From NCBI GenBank assembly GCA_028279725.1, contig JANQNE010000002.1, positions 1 through 64,000 of the forward strand: a DNA stretch of 64,000 nucleotides. Reading direction: 5' to 3'. Below the pieces are notes generated by a model. It was given only the letters and a program-made list of their open reading frames with translations. It had not been told where the DNA came from and made no database searches. Position numbers and translations under genes: made by a program. The DNA is from Candidatus Nanoarchaeia archaeon (GTDB taxonomy: Archaea; Nanobdellota; Nanobdellia; Woesearchaeales; JANQNE01). Positions 15,860 to 24,307 of the stretch are shown here, in pieces (within the stretch, counting starts at the first letter, position 1; each line of letters begins with the position of its first letter).

Positions 15860-18681
15860 AAATAATGAAATTATTAGTATTTGGAATAATCATCTCAATC
15901 CTCAGTATTTCCTCACTTGCTGATCAAAATCTTGTAGAAAGAAAGGCTAGGCTTAACATATATACTACTGATAATGAAAATGAATTTGTTGCTCAGCTGT
16001 ATGCAAAGCCTGTCAATATGAAAGATATTAACGGAGAGTTCAGGCCTTATGAAGAAGTTACTAAATTTTATGAAGATAATGATGAGCTAGTTCTAGAATG
16101 GAACAATAAAAGTGTGAAACTGAAGATCTATACTATTGATGATAATAAGAAGTTTTTGAAATCTCTTTCCCAGGAAGAAAAGAACAATCTTAAGTTTAAA
16201 ACAAAAATAAAAAAAGAAAGAGGAAGCTATTACTACACCCATAACCTCAGTAAATCAAAACAGCCAGAAGCAGTTGGTTATGATGTAGTGACAGAGAATG
16301 TTGACTGTATAAAGAGAGGCTTTGACCTTATCTGCGGTGAGCAGAGGATAAGCTTCAATGATGCTGTTTATCTACAAAACCTGACAGTTAATCTCTCAGA
16401 TGATAAAGTTGAGTTTTCAGGTGATGACCTTAGCTATATAGACCCTTCAGTAGATCTGGATATTGATGATATTTCAGAGACTACAGGCTATGTAAAACGA
16501 AGACATACAGATAACTATTATTATGGATATTATACTGAGACTGGATTTAAGGTAGGACATGATTATAGCGGCTCTAAATACTGCAGAGGATATATGAACT
16601 GGTCTCTTGATGATATAAATACTTCCTGGGAAATAACAGATGTTAAGCTTACATGGAATGATTACAAGGAAGAGGGTACTGAGGATACAGTTAAATTTTA
16701 TAAGATGGTCCAGACAGATCTTAGTGACTGGACTCCTAGTGATCAGCAAGGGAGAGAGGATCTGTATGATGCAATAGGGGACAGTACTAATTACTACACA
16801 GATTCTTCTCCAGATGAAGATGAATATAATGTAGCTGAGCTTGGCTCTTCAGCTGCTTCGCAGATGAATTCTGATAAAAGCAACGGATATGGATTCTATA
16901 TCGGAGTTAAGGGTGGAGAAGGAAATGAAGAGACAAGAGTTGGAATAGATATAAAAGATCCTTCGTATCCTGCTTATCTGAATCTGACTTATGTTTTTGC
17001 TGATCTAACTCCTCCAAACACTACTGCAAATGCCACTTCACCTCCGAATGGATCAGGATATGCTTTTGGAAATGCAACAGCAGAATATGTAGGGATAACA
17101 TTTTCCTGCACTGATAATGGAGGGCCTGGAAATGCTTCTGGATGTGATACTACATATTATTGCACAGATACAAATAATACATGCACACCGGATAGTGTAT
17201 ATTCATCGCAATTTACCATTTATAGTCATGGTACAACATACTTGAGATTTCACAGTGAGGACATCAAAGGAAATGATGAAACAGTGCAGAACAAAATAGT
17301 AATAATCGACAGAAGCCCTAATGTTTCGAGTATGATGGTCCTCCCTTTGAATCCTACTGCAGGAGATGATCTATTCTGCAACTATTCTTTTTCAAGCCCT
17401 GGGAGCTATAATGAGAAAGATTCAACTTATGACTGGAAGAAAAATGGAGTTAGTCAGGGTATCAACTCCCAAGTTATTAGGAAAGAAAACCTTACTATTG
17501 GAGATAATTGGTCATGTGAATTTACTCCGAGCAATGGGTTAGCGAATGGGACTAAAGGGATAAGTCCTAATGTGACTATACTTGGAACTATAAAAAATCC
17601 TAAAATATATGTTGGGAGTACTTTAGTCTGGAATTCAAGCGGTTATTATAGTGATGAGGAAATGATAACTGGATTTGCAGATGAGATAAATTCAGAAATA
17701 ATTGATTGTATTCCAGATGCTGAAGGTTATTGCAATATTTCAATAACATTCAGCTCAGAAGACAGCGGAAAGCTGAATATCTCAGAGGTCAGTACATACC
17801 ATAGGTCAAGAAGAGAGACTTTGAATGTGACTTCGATAAAGCTGATACATTCTGATGGAACAGATCATATATTTGAGATTGTAGTAGAGAATGATGGGGA
17901 TATAACCTTGGATAATATCTCCTGGGCATTTGATACTGATGATGGAACTATGATCTATAGCGATCAAAACATGGCATTGCAGCCTGGAGAGGATGTATTT
18001 GTATATCTGAGGCATAACTATAGCTTAGCGGGTGATCTTGATGTAACTCTAAATGTTACGTCTGGAAATATCTCAGCTTCAAGGACTGAGGAGGTTCATA
18101 TAGGTGATCTTATGATCACAAACTTCAGCGAGATTCATCAGAATGGCACATTGAGTGTGTTTGAATTTTATATACAAAATACAGGAAGTTCTAATCTTAC
18201 TGGGATAAACTGGAGCCTTGATACTGGGGATGCTGTAATAAATTCAAATGAGCTGATAGATCTTACAGCAAATGAGGCAGCTATGGTCTATGTTGAATAT
18301 AATTATACTCAATATGGCACTTTTACAGCGGAAGCATCTTCTACAGACGGATTTTACTACGATAGTAAGTCTATTACAGTTGATGCTTTGCTTGTGGATA
18401 CATCAGACTTGAGTTTGCTGCATAATGCTAGTACTCATAATGTATTCTTCTTTAAGATCACGAATAAGTATCAGGCGGCATTATCAGACATCAACTGGAC
18501 TTTTGATACTGATGATGGTGTTGTGATAAGCGCAAATCAGCTTTTTAACCTTACGCCAGATGAAGAGATCTTTGTAATGCTGGAGCATAATTTTTCTTCT
18601 TCAGGAAGCTACAATGTAAATGCAACAGCGATCTATGATGGGTTTGAAGATTGGTCAAACTATACCTTTACAATCAGTTAA
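15856..18681 (+). CDS. Large secreted protein with three C-terminal Ig-like repeats
   Basis: 941 aa. GTG 15856 overlaps the preceding stop (GTGA) and has GGAGGGG 8 nt upstream; ATG 15865 is an alternative. Signal peptide LLVFGIIISILSISSLA. Residues about 180-380 form a DNRLRE/carbohydrate-binding-like region, 380-640 Ig/PKD-like units with disulfide cysteines, and 655-941 three ~97-residue repeats (NISWAFDTDDG, GINWSLDTGDA, DINWTFDTDDG) of CARDB/NEW3 type. No C-terminal membrane helix is visible. It is last in the exported-protein operon. Confidence 0.7.
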   Translation: MKIMKLLVFGIIISILSISSLADQNLVERKARLNIYTTDNENEFVAQLYAKPVNMKDINGEFRPYEEVTKFYEDNDELVLEWNNKSVKLKIYTIDDNKKFLKSLSQEEKNNLKFKTKIKKERGSYYYTHNLSKSKQPEAVGYDVVTENVDCIKRGFDLICGEQRISFNDAVYLQNLTVNLSDDKVEFSGDDLSYIDPSVDLDIDDISETTGYVKRRHTDNYYYGYYTETGFKVGHDYSGSKYCRGYMNWSLDDINTSWEITDVKLTWNDYKEEGTEDTVKFYKMVQTDLSDWTPSDQQGREDLYDAIGDSTNYYTDSSPDEDEYNVAELGSSAASQMNSDKSNGYGFYIGVKGGEGNEETRVGIDIKDPSYPAYLNLTYVFADLTPPNTTANATSPPNGSGYAFGNATAEYVGITFSCTDNGGPGNASGCDTTYYCTDTNNTCTPDSVYSSQFTIYSHGTTYLRFHSEDIKGNDETVQNKIVIIDRSPNVSSMMVLPLNPTAGDDLFCNYSFSSPGSYNEKDSTYDWKKNGVSQGINSQVIRKENLTIGDNWSCEFTPSNGLANGTKGISPNVTILGTIKNPKIYVGSTLVWNSSGYYSDEEMITGFADEINSEIIDCIPDAEGYCNISITFSSEDSGKLNISEVSTYHRSRRETLNVTSIKLIHSDGTDHIFEIVVENDGDITLDNISWAFDTDDGTMIYSDQNMALQPGEDVFVYLRHNYSLAGDLDVTLNVTSGNISASRTEEVHIGDLMITNFSEIHQNGTLSVFEFYIQNTGSSNLTGINWSLDTGDAVINSNELIDLTANEAAMVYVEYNYTQYGTFTAEASSTDGFYYDSKSITVDALLVDTSDLSLLHNASTHNVFFFKITNKYQAALSDINWTFDTDDGVVISANQLFNLTPDEEIFVMLEHNFSSSGSYNVNATAIYDGFEDWSNYTFTIS

Positions 18682-18749
18682 ATATATAATTTGATCGGCT
18701 CTTCATCTAATTTCTTAAACATATATTTCAGTGCGTCTTTATCGTTCAT
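18678..18749 (-). CDS. Possible 23-aa small protein
   Basis: A complete ORF, MNDKDALKYMF..EEPIKLYI, with a canonical GAGGTGA 5 nt before its ATG, the best-formed ribosome site in the neighbourhood. Its end overlaps the stop of the convergent 941-aa gene. It lies downstream of the nucleotidyltransferase gene on the same strand. No family recognised; translation is inferred from the ribosome site alone. Confidence 0.4.
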   Translation of the reverse strand: MNDKDALKYMFKKLDEEPIKLYI

Positions 18750-18826
18750 GGTTTCACCTCAATGGTCTTTTTAGAATAATGACGCCATTTCAGCGCCAAA
18801 CAGAGAACTAACTTACCATCCAGTCG

Positions 18827-18855
18827 GGTGACTACAAATGTTAGAGGTAGTCACC
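18827..18855 (-). terminator. Strong hairpin downstream of nucleotidyltransferase gene
   Basis: Perfect 9-bp stem GGTGACTAC/GTAGTCACC with an 11-nt loop, 15 bp after the stop of the AbiEii-like gene on the minus strand. It has no long T-run, so it could equally be an RNA 3'-end stabiliser or part of a small RNA. Confidence 0.4.
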
Positions 18856-18870
18856 TATATGTGCTGCTTC

Positions 18871-19503
18871 TTATATTGATTTGTGAAGCTTGTCGAAGTA
18901 TTTTTTTGGGATGTAGAAGTCTTTCTTCAGCCTTTGCATGGTCTCTTCAAGATCGAGGATTGTCCATCTGTCTTTTTGTCTTATCGCTTCGTCAACTATA
19001 ATACTCCAATCAACTTCTGATTTTTTTAAGAGCATCTGGATGTCTGCGTAGTCATTCTCTCTGTTGGTCACGGATTTAAGGATTACCAGATCTTCGATTG
19101 AAATGACCATGACTGTAAGCGTGTAATCTTTCCTTGTGAAATCATGCCTTTCTCTGCTCCTGTCTTTCATCTCTTCTGTAAACTCTGTGCTGAATATATT
19201 CTTTACAAACAGATCAAATCTGGCGTCTCCTCTTTCAAACATTAATGGCTTATCCTTATTTTCAATCCTGTCTTGATCATATACACCTGCAAGCGCTCTT
19301 TTCTTAAATCCAAGCTCATTTATCGCTTTGATAAATACTTTCATATCATCTTCTCTTTCAAATAGTATATCAATGTCTTTTGTAGATTCTTTATATCCAT
19401 AATACATCAGAGCAGTACCTCCAAACGCATAACATACTATGTCTCCTTCTATCTTTGAGCTTACCAATTCAAACAATTCATCCTGTTCTTGTTTTCCAAT
19501 CAT
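18871..19503 (-). CDS. Nucleotidyltransferase, AbiEii/DUF6036-like (putative toxin)
   Basis: 210 aa. The N-terminal polymerase-beta-type nucleotidyltransferase signature is present: the GGTALMYYG loop followed by the metal-binding KDIDILFE (Asp-x-Asp), and a third acidic strand RFDLFV. AbiEii toxins of this fold act on tRNA or nucleotides and are paired with a winged-helix antitoxin encoded upstream; exactly that arrangement is seen (4-bp overlap with the preceding gene). Toxicity is inferred. A plain metabolic or RNA nucleotidyltransferase role remains possible. Confidence 0.7.
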   Translation of the reverse strand: MIGKQEQDELFELVSSKIEGDIVCYAFGGTALMYYGYKESTKDIDILFEREDDMKVFIKAINELGFKKRALAGVYDQDRIENKDKPLMFERGDARFDLFVKNIFSTEFTEEMKDRSRERHDFTRKDYTLTVMVISIEDLVILKSVTNRENDYADIQMLLKKSEVDWSIIVDEAIRQKDRWTILDLEETMQRLKKDFYIPKKYFDKLHKSI

Positions 19504-20096
19504 TCTTTTAACCTCTTAAGATCCCCTCTTGAGAAAGGTATCTGGCAATTCCATTCTTTATCTACCATATCTGACTTTTCTTGTGATATCCTTATAGTCT
19601 TTCTTGACTTCTTTGATTTTAACGAATCATAGATATTCTTAGGCATCCTTCTTGTCTTTATGGACCTTCTTGCTAGGTCATATAAGCAGCCCAACTCTAC
19701 CTGTATATCATACTTTTTAGCTAAAAGGCTTAATCTTTTCCAATTTCTTACATGGTTAAACAAAGATAGTGCTGCCAATAATGTCCTTCTGTTTTTCAGC
19801 TTTATCGCATCGATAAGTGCATTTTCTATACCATATTTTCCATGAGCTACATGCTTAAATGAAGGAAATACTTTTATCTTTGAGTATTTGTTGATAATGT
19901 CAAACATTCCTCTGGATTTTGTCTGCTTGTATGTTGTTATCTTGTATATTCTTTTTTGGTCTCTTCCTCCAGATACAGATATATATCCTTGTTTCTTAAG
20001 TTGTGATAATTTATTCAATACACTCTGCCTTTTCAATCTAAGCAGATCACATAATTCTTCAATAGTCCTAAGTCCTTCAATCTTTTTTAAGTCCAT
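19500..20096 (-). CDS. Winged-helix protein paired with nucleotidyltransferase (AbiEi-like)
   Basis: 198 aa. Residues about 1-55 form a winged helix (TIEELCDLLRLKRQSVLNKLSQLKKQGYI, then a wing ending IYKIT). The middle holds a helical domain (FKHVAHGKYGIENALIDAI...) and the C-terminus is basic. It is first in the two-gene unit, consistent with an antitoxin that represses its own promoter. The overlap ATGA couples it to the nucleotidyltransferase. Divergence from classical AbiEi is large, so the family name is tentative. Confidence 0.65.
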   Translation of the reverse strand: MDLKKIEGLRTIEELCDLLRLKRQSVLNKLSQLKKQGYISVSGGRDQKRIYKITTYKQTKSRGMFDIINKYSKIKVFPSFKHVAHGKYGIENALIDAIKLKNRRTLLAALSLFNHVRNWKRLSLLAKKYDIQVELGCLYDLARRSIKTRRMPKNIYDSLKSKKSRKTIRISQEKSDMVDKEWNCQIPFSRGDLKRLKE

Positions 20097-20169
20097 ATTG
20101 GTTATCTATATTAACTATTATTTAAATGTTTCTATTTTTTTGTTATCCATAATGTGATTTTCTAGAATG

Positions 20170-21492
20170 TCATGCCTTAAAATCGATGATCCTGAACCAG
20201 ATTATGCCTAATATTGATGCGACTGTTGATGATATCAATATTGCGATCCAGACTCCTGTGAGGCCATAGGATGCGGATAGGATGTATGCAAGAGGGACCA
20301 TTATCACGATCGATCTTAGTGTGTTGATTGTTAATGGAGGTATTGGTTTTCCTGCTCCGAGGAATGAAGCTACAATGCCTATTATTATACCGAACATAAG
20401 ATAGGTTACAATATTTATCATGAAGAATGAGGAGACATAGCTGATCACATTCACGTTGCTGTTGAACAATGCTGCCAATGGCCCGGAGAATACAAAAAAT
20501 AATATTCCCATCACTAATCCAAAAGTTCCTGCGATAGCTGAAGCATTGAATGTTATCTTTCTCGCTCTTTTGATCTTTTTTGCACCTATATTCTGGCCGA
20601 TTATAGTTATCAGTGCTGTCATCATACCCATGATAGGCATCACTGCAAATCCCTCTACCCTGAATATTATCCCGAAAGCTGCGATAGCTTCTGCTCCGAA
20701 TGCTGCAATTATCCCTGTCAATAAGAAAAGGCTTAGTGATCCGATTATCTGCGAGACTGAGCTTGGCATGCCCATATAGATTATCTCTTTGATCAGCCTG
20801 AAGTTTAACCTGAAGTATTTTAGGTTTAGTTTTATCACTGATCTTCCTTTTAGCAGATAAGCAAAGACTCCGATGAATCCTGCTGTCCTGGCTATGACTG
20901 TTGCGATAGCTGCTCCTCTTATCCCAAAGCCTAATGTGAATATGAAGATAGGATCAAGGATTATGTTTAGTATAGCAGAACCTCCCATCACATACATCGG
21001 AACTTTCATATCTCCTTCTCCTCTTAAGATATTGTTTCCTATGAATGCAAGGAACATCATAATGCTTCCTGCGAATATTATGTTTGAATACTGAAGGACT
21101 AAAGTAATCAAGTTAGAGTCTTTTGTTATAAGGCTGAAAAGCTGTTTTCCAAATAACAGGCCGCTAAACGTAAAGATCATAGAGAATAATATTGCCAAAA
21201 GTATGGAATGTTCTGCTGTGTTGTTAGCTTTTTTATAGTTTTTAGCTCCTATACTTCTTGCAATGACTGAAGTTGTACCTATGCCTAACCCAGAAGCAAG
21301 AGCTATCATCAATATTATCACTGGAAATGATATGGATACAGCTGCAAGTGCTTCTGCGCTTAATCTTCCTACGAATATTCCGTCAACTATGTTGAATGAA
21401 GTCTGAAGAAGGAAGGCTATTATCATAGGAGCTGATAGCTTAAGGATCATCTTGTTTATGCTGCCTTTGATTATCTCTGTCCTATTGTTCAT
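20170..21492 (-). CDS. MATE-family multidrug/metabolite exporter
   Basis: The track ORF starts at 21720, but the first 76 codons run through the divergent promoter and gene. Met77 (MNNRTEIIKGSINKMILKLS) at 21492 gives 440 aa, the normal MATE length. Twelve hydrophobic helices fall in two halves, each opening with the family pattern (SAPMIIAFLLQTSFNIVDGIFVGRL and MGMPSSVSQIIGSLSLFLL). MATE proteins export organic cations or metabolites in exchange for H+ or Na+. The substrate is unknown. It is divergent from the lipid operon with a shared palindrome between them. Confidence 0.85.
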   Translation of the reverse strand: MNNRTEIIKGSINKMILKLSAPMIIAFLLQTSFNIVDGIFVGRLSAEALAAVSISFPVIILMIALASGLGIGTTSVIARSIGAKNYKKANNTAEHSILLAILFSMIFTFSGLLFGKQLFSLITKDSNLITLVLQYSNIIFAGSIMMFLAFIGNNILRGEGDMKVPMYVMGGSAILNIILDPIFIFTLGFGIRGAAIATVIARTAGFIGVFAYLLKGRSVIKLNLKYFRLNFRLIKEIIYMGMPSSVSQIIGSLSLFLLTGIIAAFGAEAIAAFGIIFRVEGFAVMPIMGMMTALITIIGQNIGAKKIKRARKITFNASAIAGTFGLVMGILFFVFSGPLAALFNSNVNVISYVSSFFMINIVTYLMFGIIIGIVASFLGAGKPIPPLTINTLRSIVIMVPLAYILSASYGLTGVWIAILISSTVASILGIIWFRIIDFKA

Positions 21493-21512
21493 GCTAACTT
21501 GTTTTTGAGTAG

Positions 21513-21550
21513 GGTTTATATAGCTTTCCAAAGAGGAAAGCTTTTTATAC
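21513..21550. promoter_or_regulatory. Divergent promoters with central 21-bp palindrome
   Basis: AGCTTTCC-AAAGA-GGAAAGCT (21522-21542) sits between a minus-strand TATA box (TATATAAA, about 21514-21521) and a plus-strand one (TTTTTATA, about 21542-21549). Each TATA lies about 22-25 bp from the corresponding start codon (21492 and 21572), implying leaderless transcripts. A protein bound to the palindrome would contact both promoters. Confidence 0.55.
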
Positions 21551-21571
21551 CAGAACCCTGTATTTTTGGGT

Positions 21572-22207
21572 ATGGGAGCGGGATTTATCGTGTTTACAGC
21601 TGTTAACTCTGTTTTGTTTATCTTGATATGCCTATACTTCTTCAATACATATATCTTTAACAGGGATCCTGCAAGAGAGATACCATCAGGAAAAAAGTTG
21701 GTGAGTCCTGCTGATGGCAAGGTTATAGATGTGATGGATATTGATGGAAGTGATGCTGGAGGGATAAAGATAAGGAAAGGATTGGGAAAAATATATACAC
21801 TTACAAAAGATGTTGCAGATAGATGCTATCTTATATCTATATTCATGAATCCTCTTGATGTCCATGTGAACAGAGCTCCTATTGAAGGAAAGGTAGAGAA
21901 AGTGAGTTATGAGAAAGGAAAGTTTTTTCCTGTGACCCATGTTAAGAACGGGCTTATCAATGAGAAGAATGAAGTTTTGATAAATCATGATGAGATAGGA
22001 AAGATAAAAGTTATCCAGATAGCAGGTTTTTTGGCGAGAAAGATAGACTGCTGGGTCAAGGAAGGGCAGAAAGTCGTAAAAGGGCAGAGGATAGGAAAGA
22101 TAAAATTAGGAAGTCAGGTCACTTTAATAATACCTAAGAGTGTTAATCTGAAGGTTTCTAAAGGAGAGAAAGTTCAAGGAGGCAGCACAGTAATAGCTGA
22201 ATATTAA
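21572..22207 (+). CDS. Archaetidylserine/phosphatidylserine decarboxylase (short form)
   Basis: ATG 21572 (third codon of the track ORF, which began at TTG) gives 211 aa. An N-terminal hydrophobic segment is followed by the PSD fold: VSPADGKV, MNPLDVHVNRAP, and the self-cleavage site LGSQ near residue 181, where Ser becomes the pyruvoyl cofactor. The enzyme decarboxylates serine-headgroup lipids to ethanolamine ones at the membrane. It is first in an operon with CarS and a CDP-alcohol phosphatidyltransferase, supporting an archaeal-lipid role. No serine-lipid synthase is in the window. Confidence 0.8.
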   Translation: MGAGFIVFTAVNSVLFILICLYFFNTYIFNRDPAREIPSGKKLVSPADGKVIDVMDIDGSDAGGIKIRKGLGKIYTLTKDVADRCYLISIFMNPLDVHVNRAPIEGKVEKVSYEKGKFFPVTHVKNGLINEKNEVLINHDEIGKIKVIQIAGFLARKIDCWVKEGQKVVKGQRIGKIKLGSQVTLIIPKSVNLKVSKGEKVQGGSTVIAEY

Positions 22208-22208
22208 A

Positions 22209-22646
22209 ATGGATATGATAAATCAACTAATAACAAATGAAGTCTTTATTGTCTGTTTTGTTTCATGGTTTGCTTCGCAGTTTATCAAGACAACGATAAC
22301 TTTGTTTAAGGATAAGAGATTTGATATAAAGCAGCTGCTTATCGGTATGGGTGGGATGCCTAGCTCCCATACAGCTGTAGTGTGCGGGATGACAGCTTCT
22401 GTGCTTTTGGTGGAAGGAGTTACAACATTATTTATAGTTACACTGATGTTTGCTATAGTTATAGTAAGAGATTCTATGGGTGTGAGAAGAGAGTCTGGAA
22501 AGCATGCAGCTTTGCTGAATAAGCTTACAAGCCTGATGTATAAGAAAAAAGAGAAGACAAAGCTTAATGAGCTTACAGGACATACTCCTCTGCAGGTCCT
22601 TCTTGGAGCAGTTATTGGGATATTGGTCGCGGTGCTGATAATATGA
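22209..22646 (+). CDS. Divergent PAP2 family protein (DUF212, COG1963)
   Basis: 145 aa, four hydrophobic segments. Motifs of the family are clear: GMPSSHTAVVCG, RDSMGVRRESGKHA and GHTPLQVLLGAVIG. These correspond to acid-phosphatase/vanadium-haloperoxidase motifs, so a membrane lipid-phosphate phosphatase activity is plausible (for example removal of phosphate from a glycerophosphate headgroup), although the biochemistry of DUF212 is poorly known. It starts 1 bp after the decarboxylase stop and overlaps carS by 4 bp. Confidence 0.8.
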   Translation: MDMINQLITNEVFIVCFVSWFASQFIKTTITLFKDKRFDIKQLLIGMGGMPSSHTAVVCGMTASVLLVEGVTTLFIVTLMFAIVIVRDSMGVRRESGKHAALLNKLTSLMYKKKEKTKLNELTGHTPLQVLLGAVIGILVAVLII

Positions 22647-23167
22647 TTGAACTGATAATAAAGACCTTTTATTTTATGCTGCCTGCTTATTTTGCAAATA
22701 TGGCTCCTGTGATATGCAAGAAATTCTTTAAGTTTCTGGCTGTTCCTATTGATTTCAATAAGAAATTATCTGGAAAGCCGATGTTTGGAAAGAACAAGAC
22801 ATATAGGGGATTGATTGTTGCTGTTGTCTTTGCTATGATAGTTGCATATGTACAATCTGTTCTTGATCTTGGGATCAATGTATATGGCTATTCAGACTGG
22901 TATCTGTTCGGATTCCTGATGGGCTCTGGAGCAATAATAGGGGATCTTGTAGAGAGTTTCTTTAAGAGGAGAATGGGAATAGATTCTGGAAAACCGTGGA
23001 TTCCTTTTGATCAACTAGATTACACCATAGGAGCTTTACTTTTTGTAAGCTTTATATTTTTTCCAGGACTGGATGTAATGATAACAGCTTTGGTGATGAA
23101 CTTTTTCCTGCATATAATCGTGAATCATGCTGCTTTTTGGCTTAAGATAAGGAATGAAAAATGGTAA
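22643..23167 (+). CDS. carS: CDP-archaeol synthase
   Basis: 174 aa, about five membrane helices. The family pattern is present: LPAYFANMAPVI at the N-terminus, GKPMFGKNKTYRG, GSGAIIGDLVESFFKRRMG and PWIPFDQLDYTIGAL. CarS transfers CMP from CTP to unsaturated archaetidic acid, giving the activated ether lipid used by all headgroup enzymes. This is a firm archaeal marker. It overlaps both neighbours by a few bases, so one polycistron is near certain. Confidence 0.9.
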   Translation: MIELIIKTFYFMLPAYFANMAPVICKKFFKFLAVPIDFNKKLSGKPMFGKNKTYRGLIVAVVFAMIVAYVQSVLDLGINVYGYSDWYLFGFLMGSGAIIGDLVESFFKRRMGIDSGKPWIPFDQLDYTIGALLFVSFIFFPGLDVMITALVMNFFLHIIVNHAAFWLKIRNEKW

Positions 23168-23691
23168 CTTTGGCTAACAAGATAACTTTTTTCAGGATAG
23201 CTCTTATACCTTTGTTTACGATATTTCTGACTCTTGATGTAAGCTACAGGAAGATAGTTGCTGTGATGATATTTATCTTTTTGATGCTTACTGATGCTTT
23301 GGACGGTTATTTTGCAAGAAAGAGGAAAGAAGTTACAACTGTCGGCAAGTTTATAGATCCTTTGGCAGATAAATTGATCGTAAGTGCTGCTCTTATATTT
23401 TTAGTTGCTGATGGAAGTGTTGATGCATGGATGGTGTTTGTGATAATAGCAAGGGAATTTGCAGTTACAGGGCTTAGGCTGGTTGCTGTTGGGAAAAAGA
23501 TAGTTATTAAGGCAAGCAGCCTGGGCAAATTAAAGACAGTTACGCAGGTTGTTGCGATAATAGCTGTTCTTTTGGAATTAAACTATTCATGGCATGCTAT
23601 GCTTGTCGCAACAATAATAACTATATTGTCTGGAATCGATTATTTCAGAGCTTCAAGAAAACTAATAAAGGAGATTGAAAATGAGATATGA
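23161..23691 (+). CDS. pgsA: CDP-alcohol phosphatidyltransferase, PgsA-like
   Basis: 176 aa. It has the complete CDP-alcohol signature D-x2-DG-x2-AR-x8-G-x3-D-x3-D (DALDGYFAR...GKFIDPLADK). The rest follows bacterial PgsA closely (LANKITFFRIALIPLF at the start, IIAREFAVTGLRLVA, SSLGKLKTVTQ), so glycerol-phosphate is the most likely acceptor, yielding archaetidylglycerophosphate. A bacterial-type PgsA beside CarS suggests transfer or recruitment for archaeal lipid. Inositol or serine specificity cannot be excluded from sequence alone. Confidence 0.8.
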   Translation: MVTLANKITFFRIALIPLFTIFLTLDVSYRKIVAVMIFIFLMLTDALDGYFARKRKEVTTVGKFIDPLADKLIVSAALIFLVADGSVDAWMVFVIIAREFAVTGLRLVAVGKKIVIKASSLGKLKTVTQVVAIIAVLLELNYSWHAMLVATIITILSGIDYFRASRKLIKEIENEI

Positions 23692-24307
23692 TCTTCATAT
23701 ACATACAAAATATTCTAAATGCGCAAGTCTTGATCCTTTAGATATACTGAAGATCGCTAAGAAGAGGGAGTTGGATGGGATTGCAGTTACTGATCATAAT
23801 ACCATGGAAGGGGCTTTGAAAGTTTCTAAATTAAATAAGGATAAGGATTTTGAAGTTGTTGTGGGATCAGAGATAAAGACAAATCTGGGAGATGTTCTTG
23901 TCTATTATCAGACAGAAGAGATAAAAGAAAGGGAGTTTCCTTCTGTGCTTGATAAGATCAAAGAGCAGGGAGGTTTTGCATGTGTTGCACATCCTTGCAG
24001 GATAGTTCCGTGGAACAAGTTCAAAGGGGATTTTTCTAAAGTTGACTGCTGTGTTGAAACATTTAATTCAAGGACACTGCCTTTTGAGAATGTGCGTGCT
24101 TCTAAGATAGCAAAGAAGCATAATCTTGTCGGATTAGGAGGGAGTGATGCTCACTTCAAGTTTGATATCGGAAAAGGATATACTTTATTTGACGGTGATC
24201 TGAAGAAGTCTGTCCATATAAAGAGAGTTAAGACTGGAGGAACTACCAGATATGGAATTATCTCAGGGTTAATGAGCTTTCTTAAAAAAAGAATAATAAG
24301 GCATTAG
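23681..24307 (+). CDS. PHP-domain metal-dependent phosphoesterase
   Basis: I start at ATG 23681 (GGAG 7 nt upstream) rather than TTG 23675; 208 aa. The PHP metal-site motifs are in order: YDLHIHTKYS, AVTDHNTMEG, the GSEI strand, CVAHPCR, and GGSDAHF. Such enzymes hydrolyse phosphoesters or nucleoside phosphates with two or three metal ions; the substrate is not readable. It overlaps pgsA by 11 bp, so a role in the lipid operon, for example phosphatase on a headgroup phosphate, is possible but unproven. Confidence 0.8.
   Translation: MRYDLHIHTKYSKCASLDPLDILKIAKKRELDGIAVTDHNTMEGALKVSKLNKDKDFEVVVGSEIKTNLGDVLVYYQTEEIKEREFPSVLDKIKEQGGFACVAHPCRIVPWNKFKGDFSKVDCCVETFNSRTLPFENVRASKIAKKHNLVGLGGSDAHFKFDIGKGYTLFDGDLKKSVHIKRVKTGGTTRYGIISGLMSFLKKRIIRH

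Noticed and set aside
18750-18826. Possible box C/D-type small RNA near GCTGAAATGG
   Set aside because: No convincing RUGAUGA box C or second CUGA at the right spacing.
21493-21720. 76-residue N-terminal extension of the MATE protein
   Set aside because: It covers two TATA boxes, the palindrome and the start of the divergent gene; MATE homology begins at Met 21492.
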